In this document: positions 36,424 through 48,344 of the stretch, one piece after another | How positions within the stretch are numbered: the stretch's first letter is position 1 | How the letters are laid out: the number at the start of each line of letters is the position of its first letter | Assembly (NCBI GenBank): GCA_004335835.1 | Contig: RWJK01001548.1 | Span: 50,744-114,743 of the forward strand | Source: Scenedesmus sp. ARA3 | Lineage: Eukaryota > Chlorophyta > Chlorophyceae > Sphaeropleales > Scenedesmaceae | Reading direction: 5' to 3' | Length of the DNA: 64,000 bases | Notes under the pieces: generated by a model | Database searches by the model: none | Told to the model about the DNA's origin: nothing | The model's input: only the letters and a program-made list of their open reading frames with translations | Position numbers and translations under genes: made by a program

Positions 36424-37601
36424 ATGGTAGCATGATTGTCCCTAATCCAGAGTAGAGGGAGAGGGGGGGAGGGGCAGTGGGCGCCATGGCGACAGCGACC
36501 TGATGACGATGGTGATGATAATGATGATTGCTTGCTGAGGCGCATGATGCATGATCATCATGATGAGGCGCTGCTCAGATGGGGTGCGATGTTGCGTTTG
36601 CTGAAGACACACTGTGTCGTGCCTTGAAGCATACCAATTGGCTTGCAAGCACATGCTATAGTATCCTTGCTAGCAGCTGCTGAAGCAACTATGTACCGTG
36701 TTTGACTTCCAAGCAACCAAGGGGTGTCTAGGAGTCCACAATGTCTGGGAAGAGCATTGAGGTATCTGGCAATAGCCGAGGTTGTGCACGCTGGTGCGCG
36801 TATATGAACATGTGCACTAAACTCTCTGCGGTACATCCAAGGTTTTCGGGCATGCAGCCATGGCCGGGGACAACATCTAGATTTGTGGCAAGCATCATGG
36901 TGTATTGTCCGTGCAAAGTGCGTTTCCTGCAACTCGTTACACAGCTACTAGCTGTGTAGCATACATCAGTGATGATCACTGCTGTATGCTACATCACAAC
37001 AGCAGCATTATGCTCAAGGTGTGCATACCACCTGGTCAGAAACTTCGGTTGTTGTCCTGACTGGGGTTCCCACTCCTCGTTGAGTGGAGCATGTAATGTA
37101 ATGTAATGTAATGTATGTTGAACGATGAGACTGTTGGCACAATGCGCAATGACAACGCACATGGGAACCACCTAACACACCCATAAAATAGGGGGAGGAA
37201 CCCATCAGGATTTCAACTTGAAACCTCTAGCGCACTGGCAACGCCACACCTGCCACATCAAAACAGAAGCCGTCACCCCGAGTGCACATCTGCAGCGTTA
37301 TTGGCCCGTCCCGCTGCTGCTGCCATCTTCAACTGCCGCAAAGCCGCCGCTGCTGCAGTGCTGCTTCCTCCTTGTGCAATGTCAATAATGCCTCGCTGAG
37401 GGCAGCATGCACTTTTTATGGTTGCCAGGGGGATTGGGATCCTACTGCCACTGGCTCGCCACACACAGCATGCACTGCTGCACTTTTGAGGATGACAGTC
37501 ACGCAGGTGAGACCAACCTGCCACTCACTGCATCAGCAACTGCTGCGCAACTTCGCAAGCACACCTCGTCGCAGCCACTGTTGCTGCTGTGCTACTAGTG
37601 C
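36424..37601. other. Intergenic region between convergent genes
   Basis: The 3' region of the AT-hook gene faces the 3' region of the minus-strand SET gene. It contains an (ATGTA)n tract at about 37091-37115 that includes several overlapping TGTAA pentamers. No gene recognised. Confidence 0.5.
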
Positions 37602-37909
37602 TCAGACAAGGCCCAGCAGCCGCCGCAGTAGCGTCACCTGCTTAGCATCCAACGATCCAACACTGCTGCTGCTGCTGCTGCTGCTGCTGCAGTTGCTGCC
37701 ACACGTCAGCTGCCTCACTAGCAGCTCCTGTGAGACTGTCAGCGGCCCTGACCCCTGCTGCGTCCATGTCAGCAGCTGTCTCAGGTGCGTGGAGGACAGC
37801 CCCATAAACATGCTGCGTCTGCTGCTGCTGCTGCTAGTGCCATTACTGCTTACACAAGGCCCAGCAGCCGCCGCAGCAGCGTCTCCTGCTCAGCATCCAG
37901 CACACCACC

Positions 37910-37941
<32 letters not shown>

Positions 37942-38068
37942 TGCTGCAGTTGCTGCCGCACGTGAGCTGCCTCACCAGCAGCTCTTGTGACACAGTCAGC
38001 GGCCCTGACACCTGCTGCGTCCACGTCAACAGCTGCGTCAGGTGCTTGGAGGACAGCCCCATACACAT
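37602..38068 (-). repeat. Two further copies of the SET-gene C-terminal exon
   Basis: Downstream of the stop, 38068-37850 and 37811-37602 repeat the C-terminal 70 codons (HLTQLLTWTQQ, SGPLTVSQELLVRQLTCGSN, LLRRLLGLV). Each ends with its own stop (TAA and TGA). Reading frames remain open despite variable Ser tracts, which suggests constraint or recency. Confidence 0.9.
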
Positions 38069-38094
38069 GCTGCGTCTGCTGCTGCTACTACTGC

Positions 38095-38557
38095 TTACAC
38101 AAGGCCCAGCAGCCGCCGCAGCAACGTCACCTGCTCAGCATCCAACACACCACTACCGCTGCTGCTGCTGCTGCAGTTGCTGCCGCATGTCAGCTGCCTC
38201 ACCAGCAGCTCCTGTGACACAGTCAGTGGGCCTGACACCTGCTGCGTCCATGTCAGCAGCTGCGTCAGGTGCTCCGCTGCATGTGCAGGCAGCGGATCAG
38301 TGCCCAGCAATACATCACCCTCTTCTGCTTCATCACCTTCTGCTGCTGCTGCTTTCACATCTGCAGTATCTGCATCTACAGTCATGTCTGCAGCTGCTGC
38401 AGCTTCCCTGGCAGCTGGAGCAGCTAGCTCAGCACTCGCCTCTGCCACTGCTGCTGCTGCAGCTGCGGCTTCCTCTGCTGCCTCTGCCACATGATTCGCT
38501 GCTGCTGCCGCCGCTTCTGCCACATCCACCAGAGAACCTGGTTGCCATCCCTCTCCC

Positions 38558-38592
<35 letters not shown>

Positions 38593-41411
38593 GTTTGGCA
38601 AGTCAGCTGCTGTATCTTCCAATGCCTCAGCTGCAGCAGCAACCTCTTCTGCTGCCAGGGCTACATCTTCAGCCTCCATGGCCACCTCAGCAGCAGCAGC
38701 AGTGACCTCTGCTGCTGCTGCACTAGCTGCTGCTGCTGCCAGTGGACTCTCGTCCATGCTTGCGTAGTGCGCTGCTGCTGCTGCCCTGGCTGCTGCTGGC
38801 ACTGGCTGGTCGTCATAATCATCCATAGAGCTGCTGTTGATGCTTGTGCCTTGAACCACTACTGATGCTGGTGCTGCAGCATCAGAGCTTGATGCAGCCG
38901 GCCGCTCCTCCTGCCGCTGCTGCTGCCGCTGCTGCTGCTGCCGCTGCTCCTCGTGCCACTCGTCCTGCCGTTGCTGCTGCTGCTGCCGCTGCTCCTCCTG
39001 CCGCTGCTGCTGCTGCCGCTGCTCTTCCTCCTCCTGCTGCTGCTGCTGCTGCTGCTGCGAAGCAGGTGACCCCGAGCGTGACGAGGAGGGAGCCGCCGCC
39101 ACAAAATCAAAGTCGTCACCGCTCAGCTCACTGTCATTAACGCTGCTTGTAACACTGTTAGCCAGCCAGGAGGCGGGCGGGCCCCGCTGCCAGGGCTGAG
39201 TCAGCGCTGCGACGTCATCGGGCCCGGGGATTACATCGCTGCTGACGTCATCTAACAGATCGTCACCGTCAGATGACAAGCTGATTGCTGGTGACGCACT
39301 CCTGCTGCTGCTGCTGCTGCCAGGGGCTGGGCTGTTGCTGCGGCTAGCTGCCTCAGCAGCAGCACGAGCTGATGCTGAGAGCCAGCTTGGCGGTGGCGGC
39401 TGTGCTGCTGCTGCTGCCGCCGCTGCTGCTGGTGATGCGGCCCTCTTGGCAGCTGTGGCTGACCACCAGTCATCATCGCTGCCGCTTACGATGTCATCAG
39501 CAGGCCCAGATGACGCACTGCTGCTGCTGCTGCTGCTGCTGCTGTCATCTGAGCCTGTCACTATGTCAGCCTCCACAACAATCTCCAGACCATCCTGGAA
39601 GATTATCACCTCATCCTCAACTGCTGCTGGCTCTGCCGCTGTTTCTGCTGCTGCTTCTGCTACAGTCGCTGCTGCTGCTGCTGCTGCTGCACCACGGCCA
39701 GACTTTGTGGCTTCAGCCCACCAATCGTCCCCACCACCTGACGTAACGTCATCAGCACCAGCAGTGATGCTGCTGCTGCTGCTGCTGCTGGGGACCTGGC
39801 TGCTGCTGCTGTCATCTGCTGCTTCTGCAGGAAGCTCAACCTCAACCTCCACCTCAACAACCTCCACACCAGCATCAGCAACTGCTGTTGCTGCTGCTGG
39901 CTCTTCATCCACACTGTCAGCAACCACCGGCTCTGAAACTCCTGCTGCTGCTGCTGCTGCTGCTGCAGCGTCAGGCTCCACCACCACCACATCTGCTTCA
40001 ACCACCTCCAGCATTGCTGCAGCTGCTGCCAATGCTGCTGCTGCTAGTTCTGGATTGGCTGCAGCCCCGCTTGGCCAATCGAACTCTACCACAGGCTGTG
40101 TGCTATCTGCAACAACAGCAGAAGCAGCAGCAGCAGCACTATGCTCGCTGCTGCCATAGCCGTTGCTGCTGCTGGCAGTGCTGGATGCCTCATCCTGCAC
40201 AGCAGGCATGCTGGCAGCAGCAGCTGCTGCAGCTGCGGCAGCGCCGGCTGCAGCAGCAGCAGCAGCAGCAGCGGCGGCTGGCGGCAGCATGTGCTCGGCA
40301 GCAGCAGCAGCCCTGCAGGCCTTCAGGACCTCCAGCTGACCTGGCAAGCTGATGTGGCAGCCAAACTTGGCAGCTACTGCATGGTTTAGGGCATCGCTGA
40401 ACCCTGCTGTCATACTGCTGCTGTGCCCTGCATGATCTGCAGCATCACTGTGCATATGGCTGCTGCTGCTGCTGCTGCTGTCCGGCTCTGCGGCTGTTGC
40501 TACAGCAGCTGCTGCAGTAGCCACTAGCACGTGATCTAAGCTGCCGGGTGTCACAGTGGCTAGGGTTTTGACCTCCAGATCAAAAACCCTAAGCAGCAGC
40601 TGCTGCCAGCCGAGGCCTGAACCATTGCTGCTGATGCTGCTGGTGATTGGCGCCAAATCAGCACGAGTCAGCAGATACTGCAGCTGCGTAGCAAGCAGGC
40701 CCTCACTGCTGCTGCTACTGCTGCTGCTGCTTTTCAAGTTGTCCTCGCAGGTGCAGATCATGACTAATGCCTGCCGCACTGCTGCCCAGGAGCTGTAGCA
40801 GGCAGCAGACACCAGCAGCTGCTGATCCTGCCAGCTATCAGAATCTGCTGCTGCTGCTGCTGCTGCTGGTGGTGGTGAAGCTGAGCTAGACAGCAGCTGC
40901 AGCAGCTCTGACACAAGCACCTGCAGCCACTCTAGTGCCACCTCACGCAACTGCTGCTGCTGTTGCTGCTGATCCACTGCTGCTGCTGCAGACCCGCGAC
41001 CCTGCTGCTGCTGTTCCCGCTCTGCTTCATATCCCGCAGTGTTGTGCGAACCTACAGGAATGTAGTCAGCAGCAATGACAACACCACCATTGCTGCCCCT
41101 GCTGCCGTCCTTGCCAGCTGCTGCTGCTGCTGCTGCACCTGAGCCACTGCTGCTGCTGCCGCCAGCCTGCTGCTTGGCTTTGTCTTTCACACCTTCCCAC
41201 ATCCAGTCATCTCCGCTGTAGCTATCCTCACTAGAACCCTGAACCCCACCCTGCGACTCTAAAACCTGATCCCCTGTCTGCAGCGGACTGCCAGCCCTAC
41301 TGCCAGCCCTGCTGCTGCTACTGCTGGTGCTCTCCCAAAACCTCGACCCTCCAAAACCCTGCTGAGCACTCGGCGGTGGCCCCCAGTCATCCGAGTTAGA
41401 GCCGTCACTAT

Positions 41412-41447
<36 letters not shown>

Positions 41448-41789
41448 TGCCAGCCGCCGCATGCGCCAGCGCCTCTGCTGCTGCTGCTGCCGTACCAGCT
41501 AGCTCCAGCAGCTGCTGCTGCAGCTGAGGCTGTGCTGCTGCCAGTGCTGCTTCAGCGCTGCACCTGCTACAGCCGCACTTGAGCCCTGAGCCCTGCAGTA
41601 GGGTTTGCTGGCGCTGCTCTAGCGGCCGTAGCAGTTGGCTGGTGGGCTGCAGCTGGGGCGCAAACAACTGCATGGAAAGAGAGAAGCAGCAGCAGCAGCA
41701 GCAGTGTGAGTGTTGGAGAGGTGGAAGAGTGCAGCAGGTGGCTGGTGGGCTGCAGCTGAGGTACACATAGAAACATGGGCATGTGAGTG

Positions 41790-41822
<33 letters not shown>

Positions 41823-42634
41823 CACGCCCACCTGCGTCTTTGCAGGCAGAGCAGCAGCCGGCACACCCACACTACACACCAAGTGGCATCAAGAGCAGCA
41901 AGCAGAAAGCGCCGAAACTGCAGTCAGCACACCCTGCGTGCCTGCATGCAGATATCTTTCCCGCCGTCACCCCCAGCAGCACACATGCGAACAGCCCCAA
42001 AGCCACATGAATATTTTTATGGACAAACAAGATCCATGATGCAACTTTTCCATTGAGAGTCTCACCTGCGTGCCTGCTGGCAAGTACGTTGCCGCCCGTA
42101 CCACCAGCAGACCATCCTGGGACAGCCCAAGCGCCACATTGGCAGCACACGAGCGGCCCATCACAGCAAGCTCAGGCCACAGCCCACAGCACGCCTTGCT
42201 GCTGCTGCTGCCGCCGTTATCGCTGCTGCTGCCAGACGTCCCAAAGCCCTGCGCAGCACTGCTGCTGCTGCTGCTGAGGCCGGCTGCTGACAGCAGCTGA
42301 GCCGTCATTTGTGCTTCAGCAGGGTCCATGGTATAAGCACACTCCTGCACCATATCTGCCAGCTGCATTGGGGTGAGCTGCAGCCGCTCTAGCTGCCCTC
42401 CGCTTGCTGCTGCCTGCTGCAGCTGCTGCACATCCACAACTGGCTTCAAGCCTGAAGCAGTAGCTGAATCGCCAGCCCCAGCTGCTGCTGCTGCTGCCAG
42501 GGCTTCTGCTGTGGGGATGTCGCCCTCCAGTTGGCGCTGCTTGTGTGCGATGGCATCGCGGTCGCACAGCAGCTGCAACCACTGGCGCTGCCCTGGGTTC
42601 AACAGCTCCTGCAGGGTCGCATATTCACCAGCAA

Positions 42635-42669
<35 letters not shown>

Positions 42670-44934
42670 TGAGTTGCATTGTGTGCGATGGCGTCACGGT
42701 CGCGCAGCAGCTGCAGCCACTGGCGCTGCCCTGGGTTCAACAGCTCCTGCAGGCCACGTAAGCAGCAGTAGCAGGAGAGCAATAGCCGCAGAGTGAAAGC
42801 GTGTGCAGCAGATGAGCGCGGCAGCTGAACCAATGCCGCTGCCCTGGGTTCAAATGCTCCTGCAGGGGAACATGACCAGCAGCAGCAAGACAGCAGCAGA
42901 AGTGAACGCGCGTGTTACATGATGGTGCAGCAGCTGCAGCCACTGCCGCTGCCCTGGGTTCAACAGCTCCTGATGGGCAGCAGCAGCAGCAGCAGCAGCA
43001 CCAGCAGCAGCAGCAGCGCAGCAGCAGAGCAGCAGCAGAGGGTGAGCACTGTGTGGCACGGGCAAGGCATGCAGGTCCCTGCAGACGAGGTGTGGTGTGC
43101 TGCCGTGGTTGAGTGCCATCAGCAATGCACAGCTCAGCAACGGCAGAGCACAAACCCCCGCACCTGTGCACCTTTTATTTGCCTTAGAACACACACAAGA
43201 ACGTTGCACAGCTGCTGCAGAAACACACAGCAGCATTAGAGGACTGGAACACAACCGGCCAACTCCACCATCCAACCGTTATGTTTTATTGCCAAGGTGA
43301 AATGACAAGTCGCACCTGCAGCAGTGCCTGGATAAGACTGCTGGGCCCCGCAGCAACAGCAGTACGCCGCAGCGCCACACAGCTGCAACAGAGTAACACG
43401 GCAGATACAACCAGCCATACATTCGTGTTCTTACCTGCAGCAGCGCCTGGATCAGTTTGCTGGGCCCCGCGGCCACTGCAGTAGGCCGCAGCGCCACACT
43501 GGCTAGCGGCTGGCTCACAAGGATAACACCAGGCGCTAAGCTACATAACATAACATCACTCATGGCCCCCACCCGCGGCAGCGCCTGGATCAGTTTGCTG
43601 GGCCCAGCAGCGACAGCAGTAGGCCGCAGCGCCACACTGGCCAGCGGCCGACCGAATACAAACAAAGCACCCAGCCATTGAAATCATCTTAGAATCAATC
43701 ATGGGCCGCACCTGCAGCAGTGCCTGGATGAGCTTGCTAGGCCCCGCGGCCACTGCAGTAGGCCGCAGCGCAACACTCGCCAGTGGCTGGCTCACCAGCA
43801 GCAGCTGCCCTGGTGCCACTGCTTGGTGGGTGAACACACCCAGCCCGGCACCTGCTGGCACGGCAGCACAATAGCAGATATACAACAGGATAACTTTGAG
43901 TATTGATGTACTGTGTGATTGACCAGCAGCAGCTGCCCTGGCAGAACTGCTTGGTGGGTGAACACGCCTAATCCAGCTTCTGCATGAAGCAACACACACG
44001 CACACACTTTCACGGGTCAAAGATCTAGTCGCTGAATGACATCTTGTGGGACGTGCATTGTGGGACGTGCTTTGAATTTTGTTGAAGGGAGGCCGGCAGG
44101 CACACTGCGTCGCTGTGCCAGCTTGATGTGTATTTTCAATCAGCCCTGGCGCGTGCGCATGCGCTGCTGCAAGCATACTGCTCCACGCACGCGCTGCGCA
44201 GACCAGCAGAATCAACAGAACAGTGTGACTGCAGGAAGTCTGTCAACGTCTGCAGGCGGTGCACTCTGCGTACGTGTGCATGCGCTGCGTACGTGTGCAA
44301 CGCTGCAATGTGACATCAGTTGCTGCGCTGGAAATCGTTTTGGAAGGCGCTGCAATGCAAGGCCAAGGCATGCTGACCTTGCAGAGAGCTGCACTGAACA
44401 CGGCAATGGCGGATTATAAGTTGCTGGTATACCCTGAAGCAGCACCTGATGACACCATCGTCATCCTGCACACTGCATGCTCATCCCCGCACACAGCGAT
44501 GCAGCATTTGATATCTAATGCGCACCGCTGCAGTTGATCTGTGCTGCTGCATTCAAACATGCAGCACAATCAACTAACCAAAACAAAGCCTCACCTGGAG
44601 CCACGTGCACGGCCACGTGCCCAACATACGGCTTCATCACAGAGATGTCCGGCTCTCCATACACAGCAGGCTCAGCAAACGTTTGACCCGCTGCTCCCAC
44701 TGCTGCTGCAGTGTTGGTTGGCAGCATCTGACCGCCATGGCGCCTGCCGGGCTGCTCCCAAGCCCGCAAGCTGGATCCTACAGCACGAGAAGCAGCTCCT
44801 GCTGGCCTAGAGAGTCGCCTGCGTCCAACCTTTGCTGTAAATGTACGAGCAGCAATGGGCTGGACCTTGCAGAGCACTGCCGGGTGCCGTGCCTGCAGGC
44901 AGCAGCTGCTTCGCAGCTGTATATTCGTCTGCAT
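38095..44934 (-). CDS. SET-domain (SMYD-like) protein with giant low-complexity tail, 4 exons
   Basis: Exons 44934-44595, 43851-43712, 42608-42066 and 41667-38095 close in phase to 1,531 aa with TAA. The first exon begins MQTNIQLRSSCCLQARHPAV and is Arg/Ser/Ala-rich, possibly an organelle signal. The SET N-part is GAGLGVFTHQAVAPGQLLLV. The SET core is GLWPELAVMGRSCAANVAL, then GLLVVRAATYLPAGTQ. The post-SET Cys cluster is LKCGCSRC (Cys372, 374, 377). The usual NHS-C motif reads G-R-S-C, so the SAM/substrate site is altered and methyltransferase activity is doubtful. No MYND insert seen. The tail, about 1,150 residues, is Ser/Ala/Gln-rich with acidic DDW motifs (GSDDDWWSATAAK, GGDDWWAEATKSG, SGDDWMWEGVKDK). 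No intron is evident in the 3.6-kb last exon. Its N-terminal start needs transcript support. Confidence 0.7.
41735..41769 (-). repeat. Copy of the start of SET-gene exon 4
   Basis: Encodes VPQLQPTSHLL, matching APQLQPTSQLL at the start of the exon beginning at 41667. It is separated from it by a (CTG)n tract. It is upstream of the real exon, as expected for an acceptor-side duplicate. Confidence 0.75.
42690..43985 (-). repeat. Exon-end copies in SET-gene introns 1 and 2
   Basis: One copy of the exon 2 start (AGLGVFTHQAVLPGQLLLVN) lies upstream at 43931-43985. Three copies of the exon 2 end (VALRPTAVAAGPSKLIQALL plus GTAAG/GTGGG donor-like) lie downstream at about 43577-43655, 43438-43524 and 43317-43400. 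Three copies of the exon 3 start (ELLNPGQRQWLQLL) lie upstream of 42608, at 42690-42752, about 42838-42860 and 42930-42974. Confidence 0.88.
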
Positions 44935-46117
44935 AGTGTTTCAAGTGGGTCTCAGCTAGTCTACGTAGCTATGTACACGGGGTATCCGCGACTAGCGGAG
45001 TGCTCCCGCTTGCCACAACACAGATACACGCTGCAGGATGGATACAGCGTGGTGTTCAGCTAAGCGTTGGGCAGCAAGCAGCGATCCACCCGGCTGAAAG
45101 GCAATGGCGTCAGCATGTTCGTGGTAGCGTTGTAGCATTCACAGTGACTTGAAGTCCCATCCCATCCGTGCAACGAAGCAGCAAGCACATCTGGTAGGGG
45201 ACAGACGCATAAAGAAAATTTGCGCAGATATTATGAAACGTGATTTTGGGCTTACGACTCCGTTATAACCATCAGTCAGTAACACAGAAAGCAGGGCTGT
45301 GGTTGAAGGTATTTTTCTGTGTGTTGTATGCTTATGCTTTCGGTTACCCCTAAAAGAGCATGACTTGTGCTGTGTGAGCTCGGCTGCTGTGAAAGTGCAC
45401 TTTCAGGGCCAACGTCAGTCTACTGTGCCTTTTGCTTGGATGATCTACTGATTGGGTTTCAACAACCAATTTTCCTTCGATCAGAGTAGTGCTCAAACCA
45501 CTCAAACTGTGCGGAAAGGCTTCCGCTGTGCTGCTGTCTGTGCTATTTGCTCAAGCAAGAACCAGTCTGCTTGCACAGCTAGGTCTAGCAGGCGCTGAGC
45601 ATCGTCCATCGCTGGAGAGATTGTAACACTAGACCGTAGAAGCGGCTTGAGCGCAGCAGCATGGCTCAAACACTAGCAGGTGGGCTCCATGCTGCTGCTG
45701 TTGCAGTTGCTGTGTATGGGGCTGTGTGCTGTTTCTGGGCTCTAGCAGACAATTATCGACTACAGCGTGTTCATGTGCTGCAATGTGGACTAAGCCAGTT
45801 GCTGTAACTGTTTGCCATTGCATAAACAGCAGCTGCACTGTCACAGTAACTGCTGTCACACGCTGCATCCTGGCATTTGCTTACTGCCTGTCTTTGATCA
45901 TTGATGCAGTCTCATGTTTCTATCAGCAGCATCACAGTACCAGAGCAGTGTTCCCATTGTGCAGTCAGAACAGCGCACTGCATTCTATCTGCAGGCGCGC
46001 AGCAGGCATCTGCAACACTGCCTTTGCAAGTTCCAACTCTGTGTCTGTCCTGTTACTATCGCTCACTGTTACATCAGACGTGCACAATTTACCATCACCA
46101 CCGCCAAACCTGTGCCA
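44935..46117. promoter_or_regulatory. Divergent intergenic region between SET and PRP31 genes
   Basis: About 1.2 kb between the putative starts of a minus-strand and a plus-strand gene. No distinct promoter element recognised. It may include a 5' non-coding exon of PRP31, since a CAG acceptor lies inside the first coding exon. Confidence 0.4.
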
Positions 46118-46638
46118 ATGTTTCCTGCATGTGCAGAGTCGTTCCTGGCAGACCTTGATGAGCTGTCGGATGATGAGGGGCCAGCAGGATCTGACGGGGA
46201 TGCCATGCTGGAGGATGGCGAGGGTGATGGCCTTGACAAGGTGGGTGATGGTGTGGTACTGCGGCAGTGGTGGCAGCAGCAGCAGCAGCGACAGCAGCAG
46301 CAGCAGCAGCAGTAGTGATCTGATGGGGAGGCCATGCAGGGGGATGGGGAGGGTGACGGCCTTGAGAAGGTGGGCGAGGCTATGGTGTAAAGCAGCAGCA
46401 GCAGCAGCAGGGGCAGCAGCAGCAGGGGCAGCAGCAGCAGTAGTGCTTTGAGGGCGAGGCCATGCAGGAGGATGGGGAGGGTGATGGCCTTGATAAGGTG
46501 GGTGGAGTTGCGGTATGGTGGCAGTAGTGGCAGCAGCAGCAGCAGCAGCAGCAGCGGCAGCAGCAGCAGTAATGCCAGCGCCAGCGCCAGCAGAAGCTGC
46601 AGGAGCGGCAGCAGCAGCAGCAGCAGCAGCCCAAACAA

Positions 46639-46672
<34 letters not shown>

Positions 46673-47157
46673 TCCATTCTGGCCAGGCCAAGCCAGCTAT
46701 CAGGCAGGCAGGCAGGCGGGGCAGACGTCACAGCAAGGGAAGCATATGCAAGGCGCGTCTTAGATGCACAGCAACACCAGCAGCAGTGGCACCAGCACAC
46801 ACATGACCAACAGCAGCTGCAGGGCATTAGCAGCGCCTGCAGGAGCCACAGTCACAGCAGCATCAGCTGCAGCAGCAGTGTGTTGGTGCCAGCAGCAGCT
46901 ACAGGCAGTCAGCAGCAAAAGCGCGGGCAGGCAGCCGCAAGGCTGAACGCAGGCAGCAGCAACACTGTTGCAGGCAGGCAGAGGTAGCAGGCAGGCCGCA
47001 GTGCCGCAGCTGCGCCAGAGGCAGGCAGCAGCAGCACTGCAGGCGGGCAGCAGGCGGGCAGCAGGCAGGCAGCCATTCGGCAGCTGTGCGGCAGCTGTGT
47101 AGCTCTTGAGTTTGTCAAGGGCAGTGTGCGGTAGATGCATGGCTTGAAATGCGGCAT

Positions 47158-47203
<46 letters not shown>

Positions 47204-47522
47204 AGCTCTGGGAATGAATGAATGAATGAGCTACGTGTGGTGTGTTCACACTCAACACCCGCGTAAGTTAAGAAAGGGGACGTGTGTGGCGATGAGGATA
47301 CCTCATGCGTATCATTGCCTCCCACAATCCCTACCGTACCCGAGGGTCCGGTAGGGTGCCCGTGGGGCCATAATATGCTACCTCTTGCGTCTCTTGGTGG
47401 TTCTGTGCGCAGGGATCTGATCAGGGCAGGCGCGCTAAGCTAAGCTCTGGGCACTGTCACACAGCACCAAGCAGCTGTTCCATTGTTTGCGCCATGACGA
47501 CACCTGCTTATGCTGCTGCTGC

Positions 47523-47621
<99 letters not shown>

Positions 47622-48007
47622 GCAGCTGGATGACCTCGACAACCTCAACTACGATGACCTGGCAGCAATCGCAAAGCTCACAGCAGACCCACACTACCTG
47701 GATGTGATGACGGTGCGTGCATATGTTGTGTTGTGGTGTTCAAGTTATGATGGTACCACCACATGCACAGCTGTGCCATGCACACTTGACCCAAACAGCC
47801 ACATGAACATGAAACCCACACTACCTGACTGTTATGACGGTGCATGTCTAGGTCATGTGCAGCGGAAGCGTGTTCAGGGTATGGCAACATGCATAGCAGC
47901 GCTAGCAGCCACTACTGCTTGTTGCCTGCATGTACGCTATGCATGTGGTGGGTGTCTCGTAGTAAAGGACTTTGAACTGATGCCTTGTGCTGCTGCCCGC
48001 TGCTGCC

Positions 48008-48053
<46 letters not shown>

Positions 48054-48287
48054 TGTGTGCTGCAGCGTGTGCGGGCCGCTCTGGAGGGCACTTCTAACGA
48101 GCAGCGCACATCAGCACTGCTGGAGGATGACCCTACATACAAGTGAGCTGCCCTCTCTTGCTCCCTCTGTATACGGACCTGTGGCAAACTCAGCTGTGAT
48201 GTAATCTACAAGGCGTGGCGTGTGCAAGCCAGTGCTGTATCCAGCACATCATGTTTCCTCAGTGGTCTTTGTGTATTTCCAACTGCT

Positions 48288-48344
<57 letters not shown>

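Noticed and set aside
39335..40159. Long plus-strand Ala/Ser-rich ORF over the SET gene
   Set aside because: Antisense shadow of the 3.6-kb minus-strand exon; triplet repeats keep all frames open.
47328..47358. CCCTACCG...CGGTAGGG hairpin as an RNA gene or terminator
   Set aside because: Isolated short stem in a PRP31 intron with no other structure; no basis to call an RNA.
47494..47625. ORF encoding more than 30 alanines before the PRP31 LDDLDNL segment
   Set aside because: The tract is intronic (CTG)n directly before a CAG acceptor; the protein family has no polyalanine there and phases close without it.
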